Part shown: positions 36,731 through 44,640 of the stretch, in pieces | Position numbering within the stretch: position 1 is the first letter of the stretch | Layout: every line of letters begins with the position of its first letter | From: Paenirhodobacter enshiensis | GTDB lineage: Bacteria > Pseudomonadota > Alphaproteobacteria > Rhodobacterales > Rhodobacteraceae | Length of the DNA stretch: 64,000 nucleotides | NCBI RefSeq assembly: GCF_000740785.1 | Contig: NZ_JFZB01000012.1 | Location: 62,001 to 126,000 of the forward strand | Reading direction: 5' to 3' | Position numbers and translations under genes: made by a program | Notes under the pieces: generated by a model | The model's database searches: none | Told to the model about the DNA's origin: nothing | Seen by the model: only the letters and a program-made list of their open reading frames with translations

Positions 36731-36767
36731 TCTCCATCGCGCCCCATGACGTTTCAGAGGATGTTCC

Positions 36768-37148
36768 ATGCAGCTCAGCCGTCACACTGACCTCGCGATC
36801 CGGCTGCTCGTTCAGCTCGCGGCCGAGCCGGGGGCGCAGATGACCATCGCGCAGGTGGCGCAAGATCAGGCGGTTCCCCAGCCCTACCTGATGAAGATCG
36901 CCAATGCGCTGGCCCATGCCGGGTTCATCGCCACGACCCGGGGCCGCGGCGGCGGGGTCAGTCTGGCGCGGCCGGCCGCCGAGATCCGGATCGGCGACGT
37001 GGTGCGCGCGATGGAGCCGCAATCCGAGATCGTGCGCTGCAGCGAATGCCTTCTGGCGCCACGCTGCAAGTTGCCACGCCACCTCGGCCGGGCGATGCAG
37101 GCGTTTTATCGGGTGCTGGACGAGCAGACGCTCGAAGATGTGATCTGA
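36768..37148 (+). CDS. nsrR: NsrR-like Rrf2-family NO-sensing repressor
   Basis: A 126-residue Rrf2 protein. The winged helix (MTIAQVAQDQAVPQPYLMKI) is followed by a GRGGGVSLARP wing and three cluster-ligand cysteines, Cys91, Cys94 and Cys100. Escherichia coli NsrR has Cys91, Cys96 and Cys102, so the first spacing here is two residues shorter. The total length is shorter than the usual 140-150 residues. It is divergent from hcp, a typical NsrR target. IscR is unlikely because no isc genes are nearby. The terminal hairpin begins at its stop codon. Confidence 0.82.
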   Translation: MQLSRHTDLAIRLLVQLAAEPGAQMTIAQVAQDQAVPQPYLMKIANALAHAGFIATTRGRGGGVSLARPAAEIRIGDVVRAMEPQSEIVRCSECLLAPRCKLPRHLGRAMQAFYRVLDEQTLEDVI

Positions 37149-37178
37149 CACCCGCCCGGATCGCCCGGGCGGGTGTCA
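37146..37178. terminator. strong hairpin between nsrR and the OMP gene
   Basis: TGACACCCGCCCGG and CCGGGCGGGTGTCA form a perfect 14-base stem with a 5-base loop. It starts at the nsrR stop codon, before a converging gene. Confidence 0.65.
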
Positions 37179-37232
37179 TGGCTCATGACAAGTGCGGGGC
37201 GCGGATCGTCGCCGCACGCGCTCTGCCCGGTA

Positions 37233-37922
37233 TCAGAACCGATAGTTCAGACCGACCTGAAACTGCTTGAGCTCTGCCTTGACGTCGCCGGACGGCCCCG
37301 CGATCGTGCCGAAATCGGTATAGGTATATTCGCCATAGGCCGACCAGTTCCGGTCGAAGGCATAGGCAACTCCGAGGCCCATCGTCAGACCGTCGAGCGT
37401 CTTGCTGTCGCTGCCGCCATAGCCGGACGCCTTGCCATCGGCCCGGCTGTATCCCAGCAGGCCATAAGCCATCCAGTTGTCCGCGAAGGCATAGCCGGCG
37501 CGGGTGTAGACCGTCGCGACGTTGCCGAACTTGACCTCGGCGCCCGGATATTCGCCCTTGTAGACCCCGGCGAGGCCGCTCTTGTACTGGCCCAGACTGT
37601 ATTCGCCGCCCAGACCGGCGACGACCCGACCGAACTGCCAGTCATAGCCCGCGCGCAGGCCCAATGCGCCGCCATCGGGCTTGGCGAGGTTGCGGTTGAG
37701 ACCATCGGCCGCCAGGCTCTTGCCGAAATCGCCCGTCGCGACCGCCTTTCCCGCGCCGTAATTCAGATTGCCGCCGGCATAGGCGCCGGACCAGTCCGGC
37801 ACAGAGGCGGTGTCGGCAGGCTGAACCGGCGCAGCCTCGACGACCGGAGTGGTGAAGCCGCCCGCATGGGCCAACCCCGCCAGGCTGACGGCACCCGTGG
37901 CGATCAGCAGGATTTTCATCAT
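37233..37922 (-). CDS. outer-membrane beta-barrel protein
   Basis: A 229-residue protein with a signal peptide (ILLIATGAVSLAGLAHA) and alternating aromatic/hydrophobic strands typical of the OmpA/Omp25-like eight-strand barrel. Examples are WSGAYAGGNLNYGAG, GYDWQFGRVVAGLGGEYSLG and a terminal GLNYRF ending in Phe, the BAM recognition residue. Translation starts at one of two consecutive ATGs (37922 or 37919) after AGAGGAC. An 11-base G run (coding strand) sits 112 bases upstream. Function is likely structural or adhesive; no catalytic residues are seen. Confidence 0.87.
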   Translation of the reverse strand: MMKILLIATGAVSLAGLAHAGGFTTPVVEAAPVQPADTASVPDWSGAYAGGNLNYGAGKAVATGDFGKSLAADGLNRNLAKPDGGALGLRAGYDWQFGRVVAGLGGEYSLGQYKSGLAGVYKGEYPGAEVKFGNVATVYTRAGYAFADNWMAYGLLGYSRADGKASGYGGSDSKTLDGLTMGLGVAYAFDRNWSAYGEYTYTDFGTIAGPSGDVKAELKQFQVGLNYRF

Positions 37923-38531
37923 GAGATGTCCTCTCGAAAGTTCGTGATCATCAGAAAGCCGGGCGTCGGGACCGGCCAGATCCGGGATCTCCACCCGGCC
38001 GCAGGCCCGCCCGGCTTCCCCCGGCGTGCGAATCCCCCCCCCCCGCGCGGGGGAGGTCTTCATGTCTCGGCCCGGTGAAGAGCCGGCGGCATTGCCGCAG
38101 TTTCAGGCGCGGCAACGGCCGCGCTGCGGTGTCGAAACCCCGAAGCGAGCCGCGAAACCGACGTCCCGAAAACGAATCACCCCCAAGGGGGGCACCGTCG
38201 ATGCAGGCTGAATCTGCCTCCTCGCGACAGGGAATACGACCAGCGGCCTCGCGGCGCAGGGCCTTGCATGGCCGCGCAAGATTACGGATTCCTGACGAAT
38301 TCCGGGGCGTTGCGCATCACGCGCCGGCGCGGGTCCCGCAAACCCGCACCTCCCGGTCGCCGCCCCGTCCCGCTCCGGAAACCGTCACGGAGCTGTGAAG
38401 CTGCCCCGGATGGACCCGTCAGGAAAGCGTAAGGAATAAAACAGTATCTGGCGAAGAAATCTCCAATGTGGTGCTGATTTGCAACATTCATTCCCGAGGG
38501 CCAGGGGCTCCAAAGACAGGCGGACCGCACG
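37923..38531. other. 609-base intergenic region upstream of the thermostable-hemolysin operon
   Basis: This space separates two divergent genes. Apart from the C11 tract (38034-38044) I see no convincing gene, RNA or repeat. Several short frames exist but show neither coding bias nor ribosome-binding sites. The 130 bases before 38532 are more AT-rich (for example AAGGAATAAAACAGTATCTG at 38430-38449) and likely hold the operon promoter. Confidence 0.5.
38034..38044. repeat. homopolymer C11 tract
   Basis: Eleven consecutive C (G on the OMP coding strand), 112 bases upstream of the OMP start, followed by a GCGCGGGGG stretch that could pair with it. Such tracts can slip during replication. Confidence 0.6.
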
Positions 38532-39122
38532 ATGAAAATCGAGTGCTATCCGGTCTTCGATCCGCGCCGGACCGAGATCGAGACCTATATCCGCGATGAA
38601 TTCCGTCGTGTCTTCGGCGCCGACATCCAGCCCGCTCAGGTGCCGATGATCGCCGCCCGCAATGGCGACGGCGCACCGATCGCCGCGGCCGGCCTACGGA
38701 TCAGCGAGGACGGCTTCTTTTCGGAAATCTACCTCGATCAACCGATCGAGACGGCGCTGAGCGACGCGTTCGGCGCCGCTGTCGAGCGCAACGACATCGT
38801 GGAGGTGGTCTCGCTCGCGTCTTCGGCGCCGCTTGCCGTCCTGCCGCTGATCGAGGCGATCACCGAGGCCGGGCGCCGGATGGGCAAGCGCTGCGCCGTA
38901 TTCACCGCGACGACGCCGTTGTTCCGGCTGCTGACCCGCACCGGGGTGCCGCTGCAGCGCCTGACGCCTGCGCGCAGCGACCGGATCGACCGGCCGGATC
39001 GCTGGGGCACCTACTACGAGACGGACCCCTGGGTCTGCGCCCTTCCCGACTTCCGCCGCCCGCTGGCCTTCCTGCCGCCGCGGGCGCTGCACCGTTTCAC
39101 GGAGATCTGTCCATGTCGCTGA
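38532..39122 (+). CDS. thermostable-hemolysin-family protein, acyltransferase-like
   Basis: A 196-residue member of the family named after Vibrio delta-VPH (PF12261). The fold resembles GNAT/acyl-homoserine-lactone synthases rather than a pore-forming toxin, so an acyltransferase role is plausible. No signal peptide or membrane segment is present, which argues against a secreted hemolysin. Landmarks are the RRTEIETYIRDEFRRVFGADI start and an EVVSLASSAP strand near residue 97. It is the first gene of a five-gene operon with an acyl-AMP ligase, SDR, 2-oxoglutarate oxygenase and secreted protein, and its stop overlaps the ligase start by 10 bases. The substrate and product are unknown. Confidence 0.78.
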   Translation: MKIECYPVFDPRRTEIETYIRDEFRRVFGADIQPAQVPMIAARNGDGAPIAAAGLRISEDGFFSEIYLDQPIETALSDAFGAAVERNDIVEVVSLASSAPLAVLPLIEAITEAGRRMGKRCAVFTATTPLFRLLTRTGVPLQRLTPARSDRIDRPDRWGTYYETDPWVCALPDFRRPLAFLPPRALHRFTEICPCR

Positions 39123-40477
39123 TATTCGACGCGCTGAAGCGCCACGCCACCGAACGCCCCGAGGCGACCGCGCTCCGCCTCGCGGACCGGCGGCTGAGCT
39201 GGGCGGAGCTTGCCCGCATGGTCGCGCGCGCCGCGGCGGGCTTCGCGGCCGGGCCGCATTGCGTCGGGCTGCGCCTCGACGGGCTTGATGCGGTGGTGGC
39301 CGAGCTTGCCGCCATGCAGGCCGGCTGCCGGATCGTGCCGGTTCCCGCCTTCTTCTCTCAGGGGCAGGTCGCGCATCTGCTGAACCTGTCAGGCGCCGCG
39401 CTGGTCACCCGTCTGCCCGAGGGCAAAGGCCCGGTTCCGGACGCCTCCGGCCGCTCTGACCGGGTGATCTTCACCTCGGGCACCACGGGAACGCCGAAGG
39501 GCGTCGTGCTGGGGGCCGGGCAGATCATGGCCTCGGTCGGGGCCCTCGCCGGGGCACTGCAGCCCGGACCGACCGATCGCTACCTCTCGGTGCTGCCGCT
39601 GTCGCAGCTTCTGGAACAGATCTGCGGCATCCTGCTGCCCGTTCTCGCCGGGGCGGAGACGATCCTGTGCCCCGAGGGGCAGGCACTTCTTTGGGGCAAG
39701 GGTGACACCGCGGCCTTCGCCCGGGCCGCGATGGCGGCACAGCCGACGGTGACCGTTCTGGCGCCGCGCCAGCTCGCGCTTTGGGTCGCGGCGGCACGCG
39801 CCGGGGCACCCATCCCGTCGAGCCTGCGCCACGTCGCGGTGGGCGGTGCGCCGACCGCGCAAAAGCTGATGGCCGAGGCGCGCAGCTTCGGCATTCCGGC
39901 CCATCCGGGCTACGGGCTGTCCGAGGCCTGCTCGGTGGTCGCGCTCTCGCGTCCGGGCGATGCGCTCGACGGCAGCGCCGGGCGGATTCTCGACGGTGTC
40001 CGGGTCGATATCGTGGAAGGCGAGGTCGTGGTCTCGGGTCCGACGGTGATGGCGGGCTATCTCGGCCGCGAGGCGCAGACCGGCCCCTGGGCCACCGGCG
40101 ATCTCGGCCGGATCGAGAACGGCCGGCTGTGGATCGAGGGGCGCAAGGATGCGCTGATCGTGCTGGCGAACGGGCGCAAGGTCTCGCCGGAATGGGTGGA
40201 GGCCGAGGCGCTCGCCGATCCGGCGATCCTCGCGGCCGCCCTCGTGTGCAGCGATGACCGGCTGGTGCTGGCCCTCGCGCCCGGAGCCCCGTTCGACAGC
40301 GATGCACTCGGCCGCAGGCTCGCGACGTTGCCCGATTACGCGCGCCCCGAACGGATCGCCGTGCTGGACCCGAGAACGCCCGGGCTGATCCGGCCCTCGG
40401 GCACCGCAGACCGCAAGGTCGCGCTGCAGGCCGTTTCGGGCAGCGGCGCGGCACGGCAGGAGGTGCCGACAGCATGA
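39113..40477 (+). CDS. AMP-forming acyl ligase of the orphan operon
   Basis: A compact 454-residue ANL enzyme (typical members have 500-560). Motifs are complete: FTSGTTGTPKGVVLG near 119-133, GYGLSEACS, WATGDLGRIENG and a lysine in the C-terminal TADRKVAL (A10). It should adenylate a carboxylic acid, probably a fatty or aryl acid, for the preceding acyltransferase-like protein. No acyl-carrier-protein gene is near, so transfer to CoA is likely. It overlaps the genes on both sides (10 bases and ATGA), so all are translated together. Confidence 0.85.
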   Translation: MSLIFDALKRHATERPEATALRLADRRLSWAELARMVARAAAGFAAGPHCVGLRLDGLDAVVAELAAMQAGCRIVPVPAFFSQGQVAHLLNLSGAALVTRLPEGKGPVPDASGRSDRVIFTSGTTGTPKGVVLGAGQIMASVGALAGALQPGPTDRYLSVLPLSQLLEQICGILLPVLAGAETILCPEGQALLWGKGDTAAFARAAMAAQPTVTVLAPRQLALWVAAARAGAPIPSSLRHVAVGGAPTAQKLMAEARSFGIPAHPGYGLSEACSVVALSRPGDALDGSAGRILDGVRVDIVEGEVVVSGPTVMAGYLGREAQTGPWATGDLGRIENGRLWIEGRKDALIVLANGRKVSPEWVEAEALADPAILAAALVCSDDRLVLALAPGAPFDSDALGRRLATLPDYARPERIAVLDPRTPGLIRPSGTADRKVALQAVSGSGAARQEVPTA

Positions 40478-41274
40478 CCGAACCCCTGAAGGACAGCATC
40501 GTTCTGATCACCGGCGCCGGATCCGGCATCGGCCGCGCCCTCGCCCAGGAAGCGTCCCGGCACGGTCACCGGCTGATCCTCGTCGGTCGCCGGCCGGGTC
40601 CGCTCCAGGACACCGCGGATCTGCTGGCCCGGCCCGACACGCTGTGCCTGAGCGCGGACATCGCCACCGCCGAGGGACGCGCCGCCATCGTCGCGGCGGT
40701 GGCACTCGCGGGCGGTCTCGACATCCTGATCAACAACGCCGGAAGCGTCGCTTCGGGGCCGATCTCGGCCGTGGGCGATGCCGAGCTGGAGCAGCTGATC
40801 CGCACCAACGTGATCGCCCCCATCGCGCTGAGCCGCGAGTTGCTGCCCTTCCTGGCCGAACGGCACGGGCAGGTGGTCAATGTCGGATCGGTGTTCGGCG
40901 ACATCGCCTTCCCGTTCTTCGGCCTCTATTCCACCAGCAAATTCGCCATGCGCGGGTTTTCCGAGGCGATGCGGCGCGAACTCGCCCCGAAAGGCATCGC
41001 AGTGACCTATCTCGCACCGCGCGGCACGAAAACCGGGGCGGCGGACAATTTCGGCGCGCTGGTCGGACCGATGGGCATGAAGCTCGACACCCCCGAGGCC
41101 GTCGCCGCCCGCGCCTGGCAGGCGATCGGCCGCCGCGCCCGCAGCCAGTATCCCAAAAGCGCCGAGCGGTTCTTCGTCGCCCTGCAACGGCTGTGTCCGG
41201 GGCTGATCGACCGTGCGCTGACGAAACTCGCCGCCGATCCGAAGGTGGTGAACGCCGCGACGCGGCGAGACTGA
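40474..41274 (+). CDS. short-chain dehydrogenase/reductase of the orphan operon
   Basis: A 266-residue classical SDR. It has the cofactor motif TGAGSGIG (13-20), NNAG near 87-90 and the catalytic Ser139, Tyr152 and Lys156 (YSTSK). The C-terminal APRGTKTGAADNFG and YPKSAERFFVALQR resemble fatty-acyl-chain SDRs of the DltE/ketoreductase type. It is coupled to the ligase by ATGA. It likely reduces a keto group or oxidises a hydroxyl on the pathway product. Confidence 0.87.
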   Translation: MTEPLKDSIVLITGAGSGIGRALAQEASRHGHRLILVGRRPGPLQDTADLLARPDTLCLSADIATAEGRAAIVAAVALAGGLDILINNAGSVASGPISAVGDAELEQLIRTNVIAPIALSRELLPFLAERHGQVVNVGSVFGDIAFPFFGLYSTSKFAMRGFSEAMRRELAPKGIAVTYLAPRGTKTGAADNFGALVGPMGMKLDTPEAVAARAWQAIGRRARSQYPKSAERFFVALQRLCPGLIDRALTKLAADPKVVNAATRRD

Positions 41275-41289
41275 ACGAAAGGAATTTCA

Positions 41290-42153
41290 ATGCCTTACAA
41301 TATCCTTCGCCGGGCGGATTTCGCCGGCGGGCTGACCGATGACGCGCTGGTGCCGCGGATCATGGACGATCTCGGCCGCGATGGCTGGACGCTGCTGCGC
41401 GGCTTCGATCCGGACATGGCGGGCTTTGGCGAGCTGGTGGGGCGGATGTGCCGGCGCGTCACCTTCGACCCGGCGCGCAGCCACACCACCGAGCGCACCC
41501 AGATGGTCGATGCCGGCCTCGGCCGGATCGGGCTGCATATCGAGAACGGCAATACCCCGCGCTGCCCCGATCTCGTCACCTTCTTCGCCGAACGCGCGGC
41601 CTTCGAGGGCTCGCAGACCACGATCTGCGATGGCGTGGCGCTGCACGACAGCCTGCCCGAGGCCGACAAGATCCGCTGGTCGCAGCCGATGACGGTCGAA
41701 CGGCGCCTGCCCGAACCCCTGTGGAAGCGCTATCTGGCGAACGAACATCCGGCGATCTCGCGCCCCGAGGAGGTGCGGATGGAGCACGTCCTGCAATTCC
41801 AGGCGGCCGTTCCGGGACAGAGCTTCGAGCTGCACGAGGACGGATCGCTCACCTATCGGTTGCAGGTCATGCCGGTGCGCCGCTCGGTCTTCGGCGACCC
41901 GCGTCCGGCCTTCGCGAATGCCGTGCTCGGCCCGTCGCACAATTACGAGCCGCCCCGCTACACCCTGGCCGACGGCTCGGCCGTGACCGAGGCCGAAATC
42001 GAGGCCCTGCGCGAACGCGCCGAGGCGGTCACCACCGAAATCAACTGGCAGGACGGCGACATCGCCGTTCTCGACAACACCCGCGTGATGCACGGGCGCC
42101 GCGCCATCGTCGATGCCGCGCGCACGCTGTTCATCGGCATGGGTTCGATCTGA
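41290..42153 (+). CDS. TauD/clavaminate-synthase-like 2-oxoglutarate oxygenase
   Basis: A 287-residue Fe(II)/2-oxoglutarate enzyme. The metal triad appears as His83-x-Glu85 (GLHIENGN) with distal His268 (RVMHGRR) and the 2-oxoglutarate-binding Arg278. Glu instead of Asp in the HxD motif is typical of the clavaminate synthase/AsnO/VioC branch, which hydroxylates or cyclises amino acids. The start follows AAAGGAATTTCA. A role hydroxylating or desaturating the product of the upstream enzymes is inferred. It lies 15 bases after the SDR gene. Confidence 0.84.
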   Translation: MPYNILRRADFAGGLTDDALVPRIMDDLGRDGWTLLRGFDPDMAGFGELVGRMCRRVTFDPARSHTTERTQMVDAGLGRIGLHIENGNTPRCPDLVTFFAERAAFEGSQTTICDGVALHDSLPEADKIRWSQPMTVERRLPEPLWKRYLANEHPAISRPEEVRMEHVLQFQAAVPGQSFELHEDGSLTYRLQVMPVRRSVFGDPRPAFANAVLGPSHNYEPPRYTLADGSAVTEAEIEALRERAEAVTTEINWQDGDIAVLDNTRVMHGRRAIVDAARTLFIGMGSI

Positions 42154-42170
42154 AACCGAGGAGACTGCAC

Positions 42171-42791
42171 ATGAAACATCTGACCTCGCGCCGCCTTGCG
42201 GCCCTGACCCTCGCGCTGACGCTCGGCGCGCCGATGGTCGCGAGCGCGGCCCTGCCCTCGGGCATTCCGGCGAGCGGCACGCTCTCCTATGACGTGATCC
42301 GCAAGGGCGACAAGATCGGCACAGAGACGATCCGCTTCCATCCGAACGGCGACGCGCTGAGCGTCGAGCTGAGCACCGACATCAGCGTCAAGCTGCCGGT
42401 CGTGCGGGTCGAGGCCTATCGCTTCCACCAGAAGAGCACCGAAAGCTGGAAGGGCGAGACACTCGTCTCCATCGCCTCGAAGACCGACGACAACGGCAAG
42501 CCGCATGACATCAGCATGGCCGGAAACGGTCTGGTTCCGGCCAGCCTGTGGAACCCCGCCACCGTGCGCGCCGGCACCGTGATGAACACCATCGACGGCC
42601 ATGCGATGAAGCTCCCGGTCCAGAAGATCGGCGAGGAGATGGTGAGCGTGGGCGGCAGCCAGCAACATGCCACACATTACCGGACCTCGGGGGAACTCGC
42701 GCGCGATCTGTGGTACGGGATGGACGGCGAGCTTCTGAAGGTGACGCTGAAGGCCGACGACGGTTCCGAGGTCGAATACGACCTGCACTGA
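42171..42791 (+). CDS. secreted DUF6134-like protein
   Basis: A 206-residue protein with a signal peptide (LAALTLALTLGAPMVASA, cleavage near residue 28) and a beta-rich mature part. GTLSYDVIRKGDKIGTETIRF and the closing MDGELLKVTLKADDGSEVEYDL strand (each broken by turns) fit DUF6134/DUF3108-type periplasmic proteins. These are thought to bind lipids or polymers. GAGGAG lies 8 bases before the ATG, 17 bases after the oxygenase stop. As the last gene of the operon it may carry the product in the periplasm; that is inference. Confidence 0.75.
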   Translation: MKHLTSRRLAALTLALTLGAPMVASAALPSGIPASGTLSYDVIRKGDKIGTETIRFHPNGDALSVELSTDISVKLPVVRVEAYRFHQKSTESWKGETLVSIASKTDDNGKPHDISMAGNGLVPASLWNPATVRAGTVMNTIDGHAMKLPVQKIGEEMVSVGGSQQHATHYRTSGELARDLWYGMDGELLKVTLKADDGSEVEYDLH

Positions 42792-42801
42792 GCACCGATC
42801 G

Positions 42802-42831
42802 GCCACGCTCCCGCATCGGCGAGAGCGTGGC
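42802..42831 (+). terminator. hairpin ending the orphan operon
   Basis: GCCACGCTC and GAGCGTGGC form a perfect 9-base stem with a 12-base loop, 10 bases after the stop of the DUF6134-like gene. Confidence 0.55.
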
Positions 42832-43166
42832 GGCTTCAGGCGGAAGCCGGCTGCCCTACGAGGGCATGAGGCGCCGCCGCCTCCCAGAACAGGCTCAGCA
42901 CATCGCCGCACCGGATCGTTCCGGCCAGGCCCCGGTCTGGGCGTCCTGGGTGGTGTCGCCCCAGCGGGTGAAGACCATGTCGGCCAGCACCGGCTGGATA
43001 GCAAGGGGCTGCACGGCCGGCGCGATCAGCGCTGCCGTCCGTTTCAGAACGGTCATCGTGAAGCGCCGCTGTTGTGCCGGTTTCGCGCCATGTTGCATCT
43101 CTCCCGTCCGGCGGCGCCGCGACGGGGATTAGGGGGTGCCTTAGAAAGGGCGTCAGGCCTTTCGGC
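42832..43166. other. 335-base stretch with no supported gene
   Basis: On the minus strand a 67-codon frame (42895-43098) exists, with internal ATG at 43054 and a hydrophobic start. It has no usable ribosome-binding site, and I recognise nothing in it. It could be a gene remnant. The remainder holds no repeats or RNA signal that I can see. Confidence 0.4.
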
Positions 43167-44636
43167 CTAGCGCATCACGAACGGGTCCGGGATCGGCGCG
43201 TCCGAGGTTCTCAGCCAGACGGTCTTGACCGTGGTGTAATCGAGCGCCGCCGCCAGACCGCCCTCGCGGCCATGACCCGACAGCCCGTGCCCGCCGAACG
43301 GCGCGATGGGCGAGACCGCGCGATAGGTGTTGACCCAGACGATACCCGCCCGGATCGCCCGGATCATCCGATGAGCCCGCGTCAGATCGCGGGTGAACAC
43401 GCCCGAGGCGAGACCGTAGGCGGTATCGTTGGCGATGCGGATCGCATCGGCCTCGTCGCGAAAGGCGGTAACGGCGAGGACCGGGCCGAACATCTCCTCC
43501 TTCACGCAGGGCGCGTCGGGCACATCGGTGCAGTCGAGGACGGTCGGCGGGTAGTAGTTGCCCGGCCCCTCCGGCACGACGCCGCCGCAGATCAGCTTCG
43601 CCCCCGCGGCGACCGAGGCCGCGACGATGGCGTGCAGCCGGTCGCGCTGGTGGCGGGTGCACAGCGGGCCGATCTCGGTCTCCATCTCGCAAGGCGCGCC
43701 GATGGCGATGCGGGCGGCACGCTCGGCCAGCGTCGCGAGCATCCGTTCCCGGATCGGTTCATGCACCACAAGGCGCGAGCCCGCGACGCAGCTTTGCCCG
43801 GTCGCGGCGAAGATCCCGGCGATCTGCGCATTCACCGCGCTGTCGAGATCGGCATCCTCGAACACGATGAACGGCGACTTGCCACCGAGTTCCAGCGAGG
43901 TCGAGGCGAGGTTCTCGGCCGAACCGCGCACGACGTGACGCGCCGTCTCCGGCCCGCCGGTGAAGGCGATGTGGTCGATGCCGGGATGCGCGGTCAGCAC
44001 CGCGCCGCACTCCGGCCCGAAACCGGTGATGACGTTGACCACGCCCGGCGGAAAGCCCGCCCGCTCGATCAGCTTCGCGAAGGCCAGCAGCGGCGCCGGC
44101 CCGTCCTCGGACGCCTTCAGCACCACCGTGCAGCCTGCCGCGAGCGCCGGGCCGAGCTTCACCGCGCTGAGGAACAACTGGCTGTTCCACGGCACGATCG
44201 CGGCGACCACGCCGATCGGCTCGCGGCGCAACCAGACCTCCATGTCGGGCTTGTCGATCGGCAGATGCGCGCCCTCGATCTTGTCGGCAAGACCGGCGTA
44301 ATAGCGGTAATACTCCGCCACATAGGCGATCTGGGCCGAGGTCTCGCGGATGATCTTGCCGGTGTCGCGGGTCTCGATCCGGGCGAGCTCGGGCGCGGCC
44401 TCCTGCACCAGATCGGCGAGGCGCAGCAACAGCTTGCCGCGCGCCGAAGCGGTCATCGCGGGCCAGGCCCCGGTCTCGAAAGCACGCCGCGCCGCGCGGA
44501 CCGCGAGGTCGACCTCGGCCGCGCGGGCCTCGGCGATCGAGGCCCATGGCGCATCCGTCGCGGGATCGCGGCTGTCGAAACGCGCGGCGCCCGGATGAAA
44601 CGCCCCGTCGATATACAGGTCGAACTGTTCCATCAT
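43167..44636 (-). CDS. NAD(P)-dependent aldehyde dehydrogenase
   Basis: A 489-residue ALDH-superfamily enzyme. The catalytic Cys (about 283) is in GQSCVAGSR, the general-base Glu (about 249) in LELGGKSP, and the cofactor loop has FTGGPETARHV. VPWNSQLFL is the substrate-side segment. It is the last gene of a leftward operon with a flavin monooxygenase, its reductase, a hydrolase and a PF06684 protein. It should oxidise an aldehyde released after oxygenation. GAGGGG precedes the ATG. Confidence 0.9.
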   Translation of the reverse strand: MMEQFDLYIDGAFHPGAARFDSRDPATDAPWASIAEARAAEVDLAVRAARRAFETGAWPAMTASARGKLLLRLADLVQEAAPELARIETRDTGKIIRETSAQIAYVAEYYRYYAGLADKIEGAHLPIDKPDMEVWLRREPIGVVAAIVPWNSQLFLSAVKLGPALAAGCTVVLKASEDGPAPLLAFAKLIERAGFPPGVVNVITGFGPECGAVLTAHPGIDHIAFTGGPETARHVVRGSAENLASTSLELGGKSPFIVFEDADLDSAVNAQIAGIFAATGQSCVAGSRLVVHEPIRERMLATLAERAARIAIGAPCEMETEIGPLCTRHQRDRLHAIVAASVAAGAKLICGGVVPEGPGNYYPPTVLDCTDVPDAPCVKEEMFGPVLAVTAFRDEADAIRIANDTAYGLASGVFTRDLTRAHRMIRAIRAGIVWVNTYRAVSPIAPFGGHGLSGHGREGGLAAALDYTTVKTVWLRTSDAPIPDPFVMR

Positions 44637-44640
44637 CCCC

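Noticed and set aside
38532-39122. Reading the PF12261 gene as a true hemolysin toxin
   Set aside because: No signal peptide, no membrane-active segment, and it is embedded among biosynthetic enzymes; the family name is historical.
42895-43098. Small minus-strand frame of 67 codons with a hydrophobic start
   Set aside because: No ribosome-binding site with proper spacing, no recognised family, and it stops abruptly. Kept only as a possible remnant.
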